The notes beneath the pieces are model-generated. The model made no database searches. It was not told the DNA's origin and saw nothing but the letters and a program-made list of their open reading frames with translations. 6,621 nt of DNA from Vulcanisaeta sp. UBA163 (GTDB lineage Archaea; Thermoproteota; Thermoprotei; Thermoproteales; Thermocladiaceae). Position 1 is the first letter of the stretch. Each line of letters begins with the position of its first letter. The position numbers were made by a program, and so were the translations under genes. This document shows, one piece after another, positions 1 through 6,202 of the stretch. The DNA lies in assembly GCA_002496475.1 (NCBI GenBank), contig DAJV01000085.1, forward strand, positions 5,421 through 12,041, written 5' to 3'.

Positions 1-90
1 CAGGACCCCAACCTCCTAATGCCGCATAACCTCGATATGCACAGGCTAATCCTAACAATGGCCGAGCCCCTCGAGTCTCTCGAGGAATGA
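1..90 (+). CDS. C-terminal end of an unrecognised protein (partial)
   Basis: Frame 1 is open from the left edge for 29 codons and stops at TGA 88-90, so only the C-terminus of a longer gene is present. The tail contains Asp-Pro-Asn, Met-Pro-His-Asn and Asp-Met-His-Arg, and ends in an acidic stretch rich in Glu and Leu. Third codon positions are rich in G and C and second positions rich in A and T, as expected of real coding sequence here. I do not recognise the family. The gene is convergent with the CCG-domain gene on the minus strand. An antisense reading frame overlaps its last 39 bases, so the true coding strand is not certain. Confidence 0.45.
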   Translation, partial: QDPNLLMPHNLDMHRLILTMAEPLESLEE

Positions 91-156
91 TGGCAAGTCT
101 ATGTTTGTTGAGTAGTCGGCCCAGAAGGTTATTGTAAGTCCCAGCATGCTTGGCAC
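52..156 (-). CDS. Possible small leaderless ORF of 34 residues, unknown
   Basis: A GTG at 156-154 opens a 34-residue frame that ends at TAG 54-52. It is listed mainly because a good TATA-like element on the same strand (CTTTTAAAT, 179-187) lies about 27 bases upstream of the GTG, the spacing used by other genes in this window. The product would contain a hydrophobic start followed by Phe-Trp-Ala-Asp-Tyr and a short amphipathic Leu/Glu stretch; I recognise no family. It overlaps the forward partial gene in antisense, so at most one of the two may be real. It could also be the promoter and start of a frameshifted or decayed gene. Confidence 0.2.
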   Translation of the reverse strand: MPSMLGLTITFWADYSTNIDLPSFLERLEGLGHC

Positions 157-295
157 AATACTTGCAGTAAATTCATGAATTTAAAAGGTAAATTCTCAAT
201 TAGGTTAAAAATCTAGGGCAGCTAATACCTTACTCGTCATTAGTATTTGGACGATCATTGCATTATCACTAATTAACCGCGGCGAGGTCTCATTT

Positions 296-300
296 AAAAA
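296..300 (-). terminator. T-run just after the CCG-domain gene
   Basis: Read on the minus strand, a run of five T follows directly after the TAA stop at 304-302. Short oligo-T tracts serve as terminators in Crenarchaeota. No hairpin is present. Confidence 0.3.
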
Positions 301-301
301 C

Positions 302-1261
302 TTACCCTGTCTCAATGATCTCATTGATGTCTAGGACTTGCGCCGCACCCTCGGCATTCCTGCCTAGGTTTGCAAGGCATATTGGGCATACGGTTACCAC
401 GGTCTTTGATAATTTAGCAAGGTTCTTGATTCTTTCCTTAGCTATTTTCTTGGATAATTCCGGGCTAAGTGACTCCAGTGGTCCTCCGCAGCATGTTGAT
501 GTTTCCCTACCGGTTATCATGGGATCTTCAAGGTGCTTAATACCCGCGTTATCAAGTATTGACCTATAAGCATCATACTTGTTTAGGTATCTTGCGTATA
601 GGCATGAGTCATGAATAACCACATCACTGTTTATCCTGGGCTTAACCTTAATGCCCTTAATTAGGTCCAGGTAATTCACGACCTCAAAATCCAGTTTGAA
701 GTAATTCGGTGCCACACTCGTTAATACGTTGTGGGTGTGTGGATCAATGGTTATGACCCTCCTTACACCATACTTCCTGAAGGTCTTGAGGACTGTGTTC
801 TCGAAGTACTCCAGGAATATATCCTCAACCCCAATCTCATGGAGTAGTGCACCACTGTATGGTTCATCCTCGTATAGGAAACCGAAATTAATACCCGCCC
901 TCTGTAGCGTCTTAGCTATATTCCTAAGGATGGAATTTGCTCTATCAATATCGGCCTTGTTTGGCTTCACCACGAGACCCGCAAACTTGGACAATACGCC
1001 TCCCAAGCCGGCTCTCGATAATGTACCCGCAAGGGTACTCAGTGAGGAACCCTGGAGCTTCTCAATCCATGGCACTAACTCATTGATCATGGGAGCCATT
1101 TGGTATAGGCATGAGGTGTAGATTATTGTGTTACCGCCCTTGGGTATGTTCAAGTCCTTCGCCCACTCACTACAGTAGGCTTTGTCCATTGGTATTGGTA
1201 AACCGTTTGAGTTAAGACTACCCCTCATTATTTCAACCAGTGACCTAACCCAACTTTCCAA
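302..1261 (-). CDS. CCG-domain iron-sulfur oxidoreductase, HdrB/HdrD/GlpC-like
   Basis: This 319-residue protein belongs to the cysteine-rich CCG (DUF224) family. Members carry a non-cubane [4Fe-4S] cluster and pass electrons in heterodisulfide reductases, GlpC, LutA/LldE and related FAD-oxidase partners. The C-terminal repeat is intact: Cys220, Cys257-Cys258-Gly-Gly-Pro and Cys292-x2-Cys295, giving CX36CCX33CX2C. The N-terminal repeat is degenerate. Cys51 remains, but the CC pair is Tyr135-Ser136 (in Glu-Pro-Tyr-Ser-Gly-Ala-Leu-Leu) and the final CxxC position reads Asp-Pro-His-Thr at 173-176. One cluster rather than two is therefore expected. There is no ferredoxin-type N-terminal extension and no membrane segment, so it should be a soluble subunit. 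The start is TTG 1261-1259, with an in-frame TGA nine bases upstream; a later ATG (Met12) is an alternative. No flavoprotein or Hdr partner is adjacent, so the electron donor and acceptor are unknown. Confidence 0.85.
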   Translation of the reverse strand: MESWVRSLVEIMRGSLNSNGLPIPMDKAYCSEWAKDLNIPKGGNTIIYTSCLYQMAPMINELVPWIEKLQGSSLSTLAGTLSRAGLGGVLSKFAGLVVKPNKADIDRANSILRNIAKTLQRAGINFGFLYEDEPYSGALLHEIGVEDIFLEYFENTVLKTFRKYGVRRVITIDPHTHNVLTSVAPNYFKLDFEVVNYLDLIKGIKVKPRINSDVVIHDSCLYARYLNKYDAYRSILDNAGIKHLEDPMITGRETSTCCGGPLESLSPELSKKIAKERIKNLAKLSKTVVTVCPICLANLGRNAEGAAQVLDINEIIETG

Positions 1262-1295
1262 AGGAGTTCACCGGAGCATTATGTATTGTTAACGT

Positions 1296-1305
1296 CTATT
1301 TAAGC
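1296..1305 (-). promoter_or_regulatory. TATA box for the CCG-domain gene
   Basis: Minus-strand GCTTAAATAG is centred near 1300. Transcription would be expected near 1274, leaving a leader of about a dozen bases before the TTG start at 1261. It shows that the gene has its own promoter, 97 bases after the ACT-domain gene ends. Confidence 0.5.
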
Positions 1306-1358
1306 ATTAATTATTATTTATTATGACAATTAATAACTAGATGATTACCATGAATGCA

Positions 1359-2069
1359 CTACTTACCCCTAATGTAGATGTTTACCCTGGTCTTATTTAT
1401 TATGGCGTCAAGGCTACAATCACGCCTAAGTAGTACCTTAGCCACGCCCAATAGGTAACCTCTGGTGAAGGGTAGGCCTGCATCCAGGTCAAAGGGCTCA
1501 ACTAGGGACATGCTAACTAGGTTGCCGTTTTCATCCGGGTTTGGGTTTATGTTCTCAACACCCTTAGCCAGGTTCATTATGACTAGCATGTTTATGGCTG
1601 TCTCAAGCACCTTATCCATGGTTGAGTTAGCCGGTATCTCATACTTAGTCCTCATCATTATGCTGGCCATGGATAGACCCATCTCATAACCCAGTTTCAT
1701 CAGGAAGGCATTAACCTCGCCATTACTTTGCATCATGCGCATTAATATGCTTGTGAGGATCTCCTTATCGAATCCCACGAGCTCCATTGGCGCCTCATGG
1801 CTTGCCCAAATGTCGTGTATACCATCAATGCTCCTCAACTTGTTGAGGGCATTTATTGGTAATGAGTCACTGAGTCTCATGGCTATGATCCTCTCAATCT
1901 CCGAGGGTATTGAGACGAAGATCCATTCAATACTTGCATAATCCTTAATAATCCCTGTTATCTCGTAAAGTATTCCACGCCTATTTGCAGTCTTGATCAC
2001 GAGTAATGTCATTAATGATTTAGTAAGCATAAGGGACTTTAAACCAGACTCTGGTAACAACACGAGCAT
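1359..2069 (-). CDS. ACT-domain protein with possible V4R-like C-terminal domain
   Basis: A soluble protein of 236 residues, or 217 from the internal start. Residues 22-89 read as an ACT domain: an Leu-Leu-Val-Ile-Lys strand, then Asn-Arg-Arg-Gly-Ile-Leu-Tyr-Glu-Ile-Thr before the first helix. ACT domains typically bind small ligands such as amino acids. Residues 100-236 suggest a V4R-type domain (predicted hydrocarbon or small-molecule binding, COG1719-like). The support is the late Pro-Phe-Thr-Arg-Gly-Tyr-Leu-Leu-Gly-Val-Ala at 200-210, which resembles the V4R Phe-Thr-x-Gly-Tyr-Leu-x-Gly signature. The cysteines often found in V4R domains are missing, so the second assignment is tentative. 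A sensory or regulatory role is inferred; no DNA-binding domain is visible. The start is ambiguous: ATG 2069 is the longest, but Met20 (ATG 2012) begins exactly at the ACT fold and has a better-placed TATA box. Confidence 0.75.
   Translation of the reverse strand: MLVLLPESGLKSLMLTKSLMTLLVIKTANRRGILYEITGIIKDYASIEWIFVSIPSEIERIIAMRLSDSLPINALNKLRSIDGIHDIWASHEAPMELVGFDKEILTSILMRMMQSNGEVNAFLMKLGYEMGLSMASIMMRTKYEIPANSTMDKVLETAINMLVIMNLAKGVENINPNPDENGNLVSMSLVEPFDLDAGLPFTRGYLLGVAKVLLRRDCSLDAIINKTRVNIYIRGK
2036..2045 (-). promoter_or_regulatory. TATA-like element inside the annotated 5' end of the ACT gene
   Basis: Minus-strand GGTTTAAAGT contains TTTAAA at 2038-2043. Its centre is about 28 bases upstream of ATG 2012 (Met20). 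This fits leaderless transcription of a shorter protein that begins at the ACT domain, and argues against the longest start at 2069. Confidence 0.4.
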
Positions 2070-2089
2070 TAACGGGTTTGAGCGGGGCC

Positions 2090-2098
2090 GCTAAATCC
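2090..2098 (-). promoter_or_regulatory. Weak TATA-like element for the longest ACT start
   Basis: Minus-strand GGATTTAGC is centred about 25 bases upstream of ATG 2069. It is a poorer match to an archaeal TATA box than TTTAAA at 2038-2043, so it is the weaker of two alternative promoters. Confidence 0.25.
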
Positions 2099-2190
2099 AC
2101 CAATAATGATGAATTACATACAAACATTACTTAACAGGAGGCGTTTAACACAATAACCTGAACACAAATAATGATTAGCATCTTACCACT

Positions 2191-2217
2191 GAATTCCCTA
2201 GCGTTGTTAGGGATTGC
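2191..2217. repeat. Imperfect inverted repeat in the divergent intergenic region
   Basis: Arms GAATTCCCTA (2191-2200) and TAGGGATTGC (2208-2217) pair with two mismatches across a 7-base loop; the inner TCCCTA/TAGGGA is perfect. It lies about 40 bases upstream of the aIF2-beta TATA box and outside its expected leaderless transcript. A protein-binding site is more likely than an RNA hairpin. Confidence 0.3.
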
Positions 2218-2254
2218 ACCCTTAAAGCTATTTAGAGGCGCAGTGTAGGTAAGG

Positions 2255-2263
2255 ATTTATTAA
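2255..2263 (+). promoter_or_regulatory. TATA box for aIF2-beta
   Basis: ATTTATTAA is centred near 2260, about 29 bases before ATG 2289. This predicts a leaderless or nearly leaderless mRNA. No Shine-Dalgarno sequence precedes the start. Confidence 0.55.
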
Positions 2264-2288
2264 GGGTGATAATTCTCTTAGCTTTAGT

Positions 2289-2711
2289 ATGGGTGATGTT
2301 AATTATGACAATCTCTACATGAAGTTATTGGATAGGGCATATACGTTGATAACTCCGAGGATCCAAAGAAGGCAGGAAATACCCAGGTTAAGCATTCAGG
2401 TCCAACCGAAGAAGACCATAATTCAGAACTTCAGGGATGTCGCTCAAAGGCTCAATAGGGATCCAACCCACATAGCCAAGTTCTTCCTCAAGGAACTGGC
2501 CCTACCTGGTAGTATTGATGGCAATACCCTTGTTCTTTATGCCGAGAGGAGCCCGAGGACCCTCGAGGCGGTTTACGAGAGGTACATTAAGTTCTACGTG
2601 GAGTGCCCCGTATGTCACTCAATAGATACCTACCTTGAGAGGGAGGGTAGGATATACGTACTCGTGTGCACTGCCTGTGGTGCCAGAACGCCGAGAAAGG
2701 GCATTAGTTAA
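2289..2711 (+). CDS. Translation initiation factor aIF2 subunit beta
   Basis: The beta subunit of the heterotrimeric archaeal initiation factor aIF2, which with alpha and gamma delivers GTP-bound initiator Met-tRNA to the small ribosomal subunit. The 140-residue length is normal for the family. An N-terminal helix (residues 4-22) would contact the gamma subunit. The central alpha/beta domain (about 30-100) has Asn47-Phe-Arg-Asp, the Leu-Asn-Arg-Asp-Pro motif at 55-59 and a Gly-Ser-Ile-Asp-Gly-Asn turn before Leu81-Val-Leu. The C-terminal zinc ribbon keeps all four ligands, Cys106-x2-Cys109 and Cys127-x2-Cys130, followed by Gly-Ala-Arg-Thr-Pro. Nothing is truncated or unusual. ATG 2289 is chosen because the TATA box fits and the N-terminus matches the family. 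The genes for the alpha and gamma subunits are not in this window. Confidence 0.96.
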   Translation: MGDVNYDNLYMKLLDRAYTLITPRIQRRQEIPRLSIQVQPKKTIIQNFRDVAQRLNRDPTHIAKFFLKELALPGSIDGNTLVLYAERSPRTLEAVYERYIKFYVECPVCHSIDTYLEREGRIYVLVCTACGARTPRKGIS

Positions 2712-2718
2712 CTCCGCA

Positions 2719-2723
2719 TTTTT
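2719..2723 (+). terminator. T-run after aIF2-beta
   Basis: A run of five T begins eight bases after the TAA stop, with no stem. A second T-run at 2770-2774 also forms part of the next promoter. This is an oligo-T terminator of the archaeal kind, weakly supported. Confidence 0.3.
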
Positions 2724-2769
2724 CGCTTAAAGTATATGGGGTTAATCATTCAATAATTACATAGAAGGG

Positions 2770-2778
2770 TTTTTATTT
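2770..2778 (+). promoter_or_regulatory. TATA box for the radical SAM gene
   Basis: TTTTTATTT is centred at 2774. This is 20 bases before GTG 2794, too short for a leaderless start there, but 26 bases before the in-frame GTG 2800. It therefore favours GTG 2800, or the later ATG 2848 with a leader of about 48 bases. Confidence 0.45.
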
Positions 2779-2793
2779 ACTACAGGTATTCCG

Positions 2794-4434
2794 GTGACTG
2801 TGTCATTTGGTGGGTACTCAATTGTTTTAACTGGTGAAATCGCAACAATGAGTGACACGCATGGTTCGTCTGTGGTTGGATTTGCAAGCGCAATACCGGA
2901 GAATTACTTCAGGGATTGGGTTGCCCGCAAATTCTTTAGGGTAAGGAGTAATAGGGAGGGTAGGGTTTTCAGGGCTCCCTATGGCTTATCTAAGGTTGAA
3001 GCGGCGCTCCTTGCACATGGCTATACAAAGAATGATGTGATTATAGCAGATCCCTATAAACTTGATAGGGTAATAGGGCCAAATACACGAATAGTTGGTA
3101 TCTACGTAATGGACCCACTGGGTTTGAGCTATGGCTCGGGTATTGTCTACTGGATTCTAAAGCTTGCAGACTTACCATACAGAGGATTACCATATATTGC
3201 AAAGTCCTTTCTACAGGTCATAAGTCATCCAGCCATTAAGAGGCATAGGGATCATTTAAAGATTGTTGTTGGAGGTCCTGCTGGTTGGCAGATTGTTGAT
3301 ACTGGTAGGCAGAGCGAATTTAGTATTGATGTTGTTTATGAGGGTGAATTTGAGGAGGATGGGCCTCAACTCTTTGATAAGTTAATGAAGGGTGAGCCCG
3401 TGCCCAACAGGGTTGCGGCTCATAGACCTGTTCCAGTTGAGTTTGTTCCAACAATCGTTACACCATCGATTGGCGGTATGGTTGAGGTTACCAGAGGTTG
3501 TGGCAGGGGTTGTCAATTCTGTACGCCGACATTGAGTGGTATGATTAGGTCATTCCCATTTGAGGGGCATATTGATAGGGAGATCAAACTGAATATTGAG
3601 GTTGGCGGCTTCAGGGAGATCACGCTCCATAGTGAGGAGTTCTTCAGGTATGGCGCCAAGGGTATTGAACCGAATCCAGGGAAGGTGCTTGACCTGACCG
3701 AGAAAGCCTATAAGCTCGTTAAGTCGTATGGTGATGATTATGAATTGACTACGGATTTCACCACAGCCGCAGTCGTGAAGTACGCACCCAATATGGTTAA
3801 GGAGGTTTCTGAGTACATGAATGAGGGCGGTACCTGGCACTTCATAGAGATGGGTATTGAGACGGGATCACCTAGGTTACTAAGGGTGTTAATGGCGGGT
3901 AAGGCGCTTCCGTATAAGCCTGAGCAATATCCAGGCGTGGTTGAGGAAGCCATTGGAATACTCAATGACAATCACTGGGTTGTTGTGGGTACGATGATAC
4001 TTAACCTACCTGGTGAGACTGATGATGATGTGATAAGGAGTCTCGAGTTGCTTGATAGGATCAGTAAACTTAGGGTCCTCACCTTCCCACTACCCTTTAT
4101 ACCAATGGGTGCGTTAAGGAAGAGGGACTTCACCATACTTGATAGGTTGCTTGAGGATCCATTACGGCGTGAGTTCATACTTAAGGCATTCATAAAGTCC
4201 TTCGAGGAGGCCAAGGCCTTTAGTAGCCTTATAACTAGGAAGGTTGAGAACTTCATTGTTAGGAGACTCATTGGCTACCTAGCCGTTAGCAGCTTCAACC
4301 TAGTGCTCAAGAGGTATAAGGATAAACTTGGCTCGTTGATTGAGCAGTACGGGGAATTTAGGGAGAGGATTAAGGAGGAGGTTAATAGGGCTTCTGTGAG
4401 TATACGGCTGCATGATGACTTTGATGGGCAGTGA
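2794..4434 (+). CDS. B12-binding-type radical SAM enzyme (COG1032-like), substrate unknown
   Basis: A 546-residue class B-like radical SAM protein. Residues about 55-215 look like a cobalamin-binding-type Rossmann region: Ala-Pro-Tyr-Gly-Leu-Ser-Lys-Val-Glu-Ala, then Asp-Val-Ile-Ile-Ala-Asp-Pro, Val-Gly-Ile-Tyr-Val-Met-Asp-Pro-Leu-Gly, and Val-Val-Gly-Gly-Pro-Ala at 158-163. The classical Asp-x-His-x2-Gly cobalt-ligand motif is absent, as in many of these enzymes. The radical SAM core (about 228-440) begins with Cys236-x3-Cys240-x2-Cys243, which binds the [4Fe-4S]/SAM centre. It continues with Gly-Ile-Glu-Thr-Gly-Ser (354-359) and Leu-Pro-Gly-Glu-Thr-Asp (405-410). A helical tail of about 100 residues follows. 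Family members methylate or join unactivated carbons; tetraether ring synthases and methyltransferases are relatives, but nothing here fixes the substrate. The start is uncertain (GTG 2794, GTG 2800 or ATG 2848). It is a single gene with its own promoter. Confidence 0.88.
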   Translation: MTVSFGGYSIVLTGEIATMSDTHGSSVVGFASAIPENYFRDWVARKFFRVRSNREGRVFRAPYGLSKVEAALLAHGYTKNDVIIADPYKLDRVIGPNTRIVGIYVMDPLGLSYGSGIVYWILKLADLPYRGLPYIAKSFLQVISHPAIKRHRDHLKIVVGGPAGWQIVDTGRQSEFSIDVVYEGEFEEDGPQLFDKLMKGEPVPNRVAAHRPVPVEFVPTIVTPSIGGMVEVTRGCGRGCQFCTPTLSGMIRSFPFEGHIDREIKLNIEVGGFREITLHSEEFFRYGAKGIEPNPGKVLDLTEKAYKLVKSYGDDYELTTDFTTAAVVKYAPNMVKEVSEYMNEGGTWHFIEMGIETGSPRLLRVLMAGKALPYKPEQYPGVVEEAIGILNDNHWVVVGTMILNLPGETDDDVIRSLELLDRISKLRVLTFPLPFIPMGALRKRDFTILDRLLEDPLRREFILKAFIKSFEEAKAFSSLITRKVENFIVRRLIGYLAVSSFNLVLKRYKDKLGSLIEQYGEFRERIKEEVNRASVSIRLHDDFDGQ

Positions 4435-4516
4435 TTTATCATTATAAATAATTGGGCAATTCATTAATAACCTATGAACAAAATCCCCCTTAACTTAACC
4501 GCTAATAGTTAGAAAC

Positions 4517-4526
4517 CTTGATAAGC
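4517..4526 (+). promoter_or_regulatory. TATA-like element for the MFS gene
   Basis: CTTGATAAGC is centred near 4521, 26 bases before the GTG at 4547, and predicts a leaderless mRNA. The sequence is not an ideal TATA box but its spacing is right. Confidence 0.4.
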
Positions 4527-4546
4527 AACCTAATCGGGTAATCTCT

Positions 4547-5680
4547 GTGGGTGTTAATAACAGGCCAGTGGAGGAACTGGACACCCTAGTCATTAGGAGG
4601 GCCTATTACGTGCTTGGCATTAGCATAACCGGCCTGTCACTAATCATGCTTAATTGGCTTGGGTTATCATCAATAATGTTTAATGTAATGCCCATAAAGA
4701 GGATCGTGCTCAGTGCGGTGTATTACATCATACCCATGGCCACTGCAATGACCGGGTTCGCCATAACCCAGATACCTGCTGCATTTCTACTCAGTAGGAT
4801 TGGTAATAGGGTGTCCATGTTCCTAGGCCTATTACTGAATGGAATTTCCCTCATCCTCTCACCCACTGGTAGTTACCACATGGCATTATTCCTCAGGTTC
4901 CTGGCAGGCATGGGGCTTGGCCTATACCTAATACCGTCATTACTATTAATACTTGGTTGGTGGAGCATCAGGGGATTGACCAGGTGGGTCCAGGTTGCCT
5001 ACCTATCGTCAATAACAATCCTTATACCACTCTCGTCGTTGTTGACCATGGGCATGACGCGGAGCATGGCAATATACCTTGGCGTGGCATCTCTTGTGTT
5101 GGCCATACTTATTCTCTTCACGGCTAGGGATGCAGTAATAATAAGGAGGATATCGATGGTGACTGTTATGAATAATCCAGACGTCCTCATGCTATCCATA
5201 GCCTTCTCAATACCCTGGGGAGTGTACCTAAGCCTATTCCCATTGGTTATGCAATTAGGTAATTACCTTAGCGTGGTGGAGTTAACGATACCCATAGCCA
5301 TAACACCATTACTATATAGGTTCAGGCACTCCGTGAAGACCAGGAAACACGCATCGCTCCTATACCTAACCATAGGCCTTGGTGCACTGGTGGCATTAAT
5401 GGGTGTAGGCAATACTTGGGAGTTTGTTTTGGCATTGGTTGGCTTCGTATTCACATTAATTCTACTCCTAATATTATACGTAGTTAATGACATCGTTAGC
5501 CCAATACTAATTGCCCAATCCACCAGCTACCTACTAACGGTATCCTCAATAATAGGCTCAATAATAAGTATAATAACAGGTTACTCAATACAATACCTAG
5601 GAACTCTTGGTTGGATAGTAATAGGTATATTGGTTGCGGTTTCATCAATACTCTACAGAATTCTAAGGATAACCCTATGA
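4547..5680 (+). CDS. Major facilitator superfamily transporter, substrate unknown
   Basis: A very hydrophobic 377-residue protein with about 12 candidate membrane segments, near residues 19-46, 53-83, 88-105, 111-138, 147-167, 173-192, 211-234, 243-258, 269-286, 290-313, 316-344 and 350-373. Between segments 2 and 3, Gln-Ile-Pro-Ala-Ala-Phe-Leu-Leu-Ser-Arg-Ile-Gly-Asn-Arg (75-88) is a relaxed MFS motif A, with Ser where Asp is usual. Segment 4 has the common Phe-Leu-Arg-Phe-Leu-Ala-Gly-Met-Gly-Leu-Gly pattern (115-125). A positively charged loop (about 256-268) separates the later segments. It is somewhat short for an MFS protein, with compact loops. It should act as a plasma-membrane secondary transporter; no residue or neighbour reveals the cargo. 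The start is GTG 4547, supported by TATA spacing. It converges on the CBS gene, 51 bases away. Confidence 0.8.
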   Translation: MGVNNRPVEELDTLVIRRAYYVLGISITGLSLIMLNWLGLSSIMFNVMPIKRIVLSAVYYIIPMATAMTGFAITQIPAAFLLSRIGNRVSMFLGLLLNGISLILSPTGSYHMALFLRFLAGMGLGLYLIPSLLLILGWWSIRGLTRWVQVAYLSSITILIPLSSLLTMGMTRSMAIYLGVASLVLAILILFTARDAVIIRRISMVTVMNNPDVLMLSIAFSIPWGVYLSLFPLVMQLGNYLSVVELTIPIAITPLLYRFRHSVKTRKHASLLYLTIGLGALVALMGVGNTWEFVLALVGFVFTLILLLILYVVNDIVSPILIAQSTSYLLTVSSIIGSIISIITGYSIQYLGTLGWIVIGILVAVSSILYRILRITL

Positions 5681-5697
5681 AAACCATTATTCCAGGA

Positions 5698-5712
5698 TTT
5701 TTAGGGCAAAAA
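5698..5712. terminator. Bidirectional oligo-T terminator between convergent genes
   Basis: TTTTT at 5698-5702 lies 18 bases after the MFS stop. AAAAA at 5708-5712 gives a T-run on the minus strand, 20 bases after the CBS-protein stop. Each convergent gene therefore has its own T-run in a 51-base gap; no strong hairpin is seen. Confidence 0.4.
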
Positions 5713-5731
5713 GCAGAAGTTTAACACAGAT

Positions 5732-6169
5732 TCATTCCTTAACCTTTGGATATCTATCAAGCCTAGCGACCTCTCTAACGGCTTCCAAATCACCAAGTAA
5801 GTCCCTAATAGAGATTACGCCAACCACGACATCATTCTCATCAACAACAATCACATGCCTAACCCTGTAATTAACCATTAGGGAAGCAACTGTGCTTATG
5901 GAATCATCAACCCTGGCCCTAATAACCCTAGAACCCATGGTACCAACCTTACCAACCGGTGTATCAAGTGGAAGCCTACTGGCCAAGGCCTTAATCACAT
6001 CACGCTCAGTGATTATGCCACGCAACTTCATACTATTTAAATCCTCAACAATAACCACGGAACCCGTATTCTCCTTAGCCATTAAATCCACGGCCTCGAT
6101 GAACGGCCTATCCTCAGTAATAACCAGAGGCTTTTTCCTAACCATATCAATTGCCCTCACGACAATCAC
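5732..6169 (-). CDS. Two-CBS-domain protein
   Basis: A 145-residue protein made of one Bateman module and nothing else. CBS1 spans about residues 8-64 and ends Gly-Ile-Ile-Thr-Glu-Arg-Asp57-Val-Ile-Lys. CBS2 spans about 78-128 and ends Val-Gly-Val-Ile-Ser-Ile-Arg-Asp123-Leu-Leu. The two aspartates lie where CBS domains contact the ribose of adenine nucleotides, so AMP, ATP or SAM binding is likely. Stand-alone CBS pairs are common in archaea, usually dimerise, and act as energy or ligand sensors for unknown partners. The start is GTG 6169-6167: an in-frame TGA lies immediately upstream, and a TATA box is centred 27 bases before it, so the mRNA should be leaderless. Apart from the adjacent sRNA candidate, nothing nearby suggests a partner. 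Confidence 0.92.
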   Translation of the reverse strand: MIVVRAIDMVRKKPLVITEDRPFIEAVDLMAKENTGSVVIVEDLNSMKLRGIITERDVIKALASRLPLDTPVGKVGTMGSRVIRARVDDSISTVASLMVNYRVRHVIVVDENDVVVGVISIRDLLGDLEAVREVARLDRYPKVKE

Positions 6170-6191
6170 TCAGCACTAATTTTCTTAACTA

Positions 6192-6201
6192 GTTAATAAA
6201 T
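6192..6201 (-). promoter_or_regulatory. TATA box for the CBS gene
   Basis: Minus-strand ATTTATTAAC is centred near 6196, about 27 bases upstream of the GTG at 6169. It supports both the GTG start and leaderless transcription. Confidence 0.6.
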
Positions 6202-6202
6202 A

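Noticed and set aside
315..1121. Forward open frames inside the CCG-domain gene
   Set aside because: They lie antisense to intact cysteine motifs and have no recognisable protein features.
2106..2161. A second possible C/D sRNA: ATGATGA (2106-2112) and CTGA (2158-2161), 56 bases apart
   Set aside because: There is no convincing D' or C' box, no TATA box about 25 bases upstream and no flanking pairing, and the guide regions are AT-rich with no rRNA match I recognise. It is probably chance in the ACT gene's upstream region.
3550..4271. Minus-strand open frames inside the radical SAM gene
   Set aside because: They are antisense shadows of a gene with a clear family assignment and motifs; they show no domain or promoter.
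4999..5687. Minus-strand open frames inside the MFS gene
   Set aside because: The hydrophobic codon pattern of the transporter gives open antisense frames; none has a promoter or family resemblance.
5892..6179. Forward frame of 95 codons across the CBS gene
   Set aside because: The minus-strand CBS pair is unmistakable and has a well-placed TATA box; the forward frame is its shadow.
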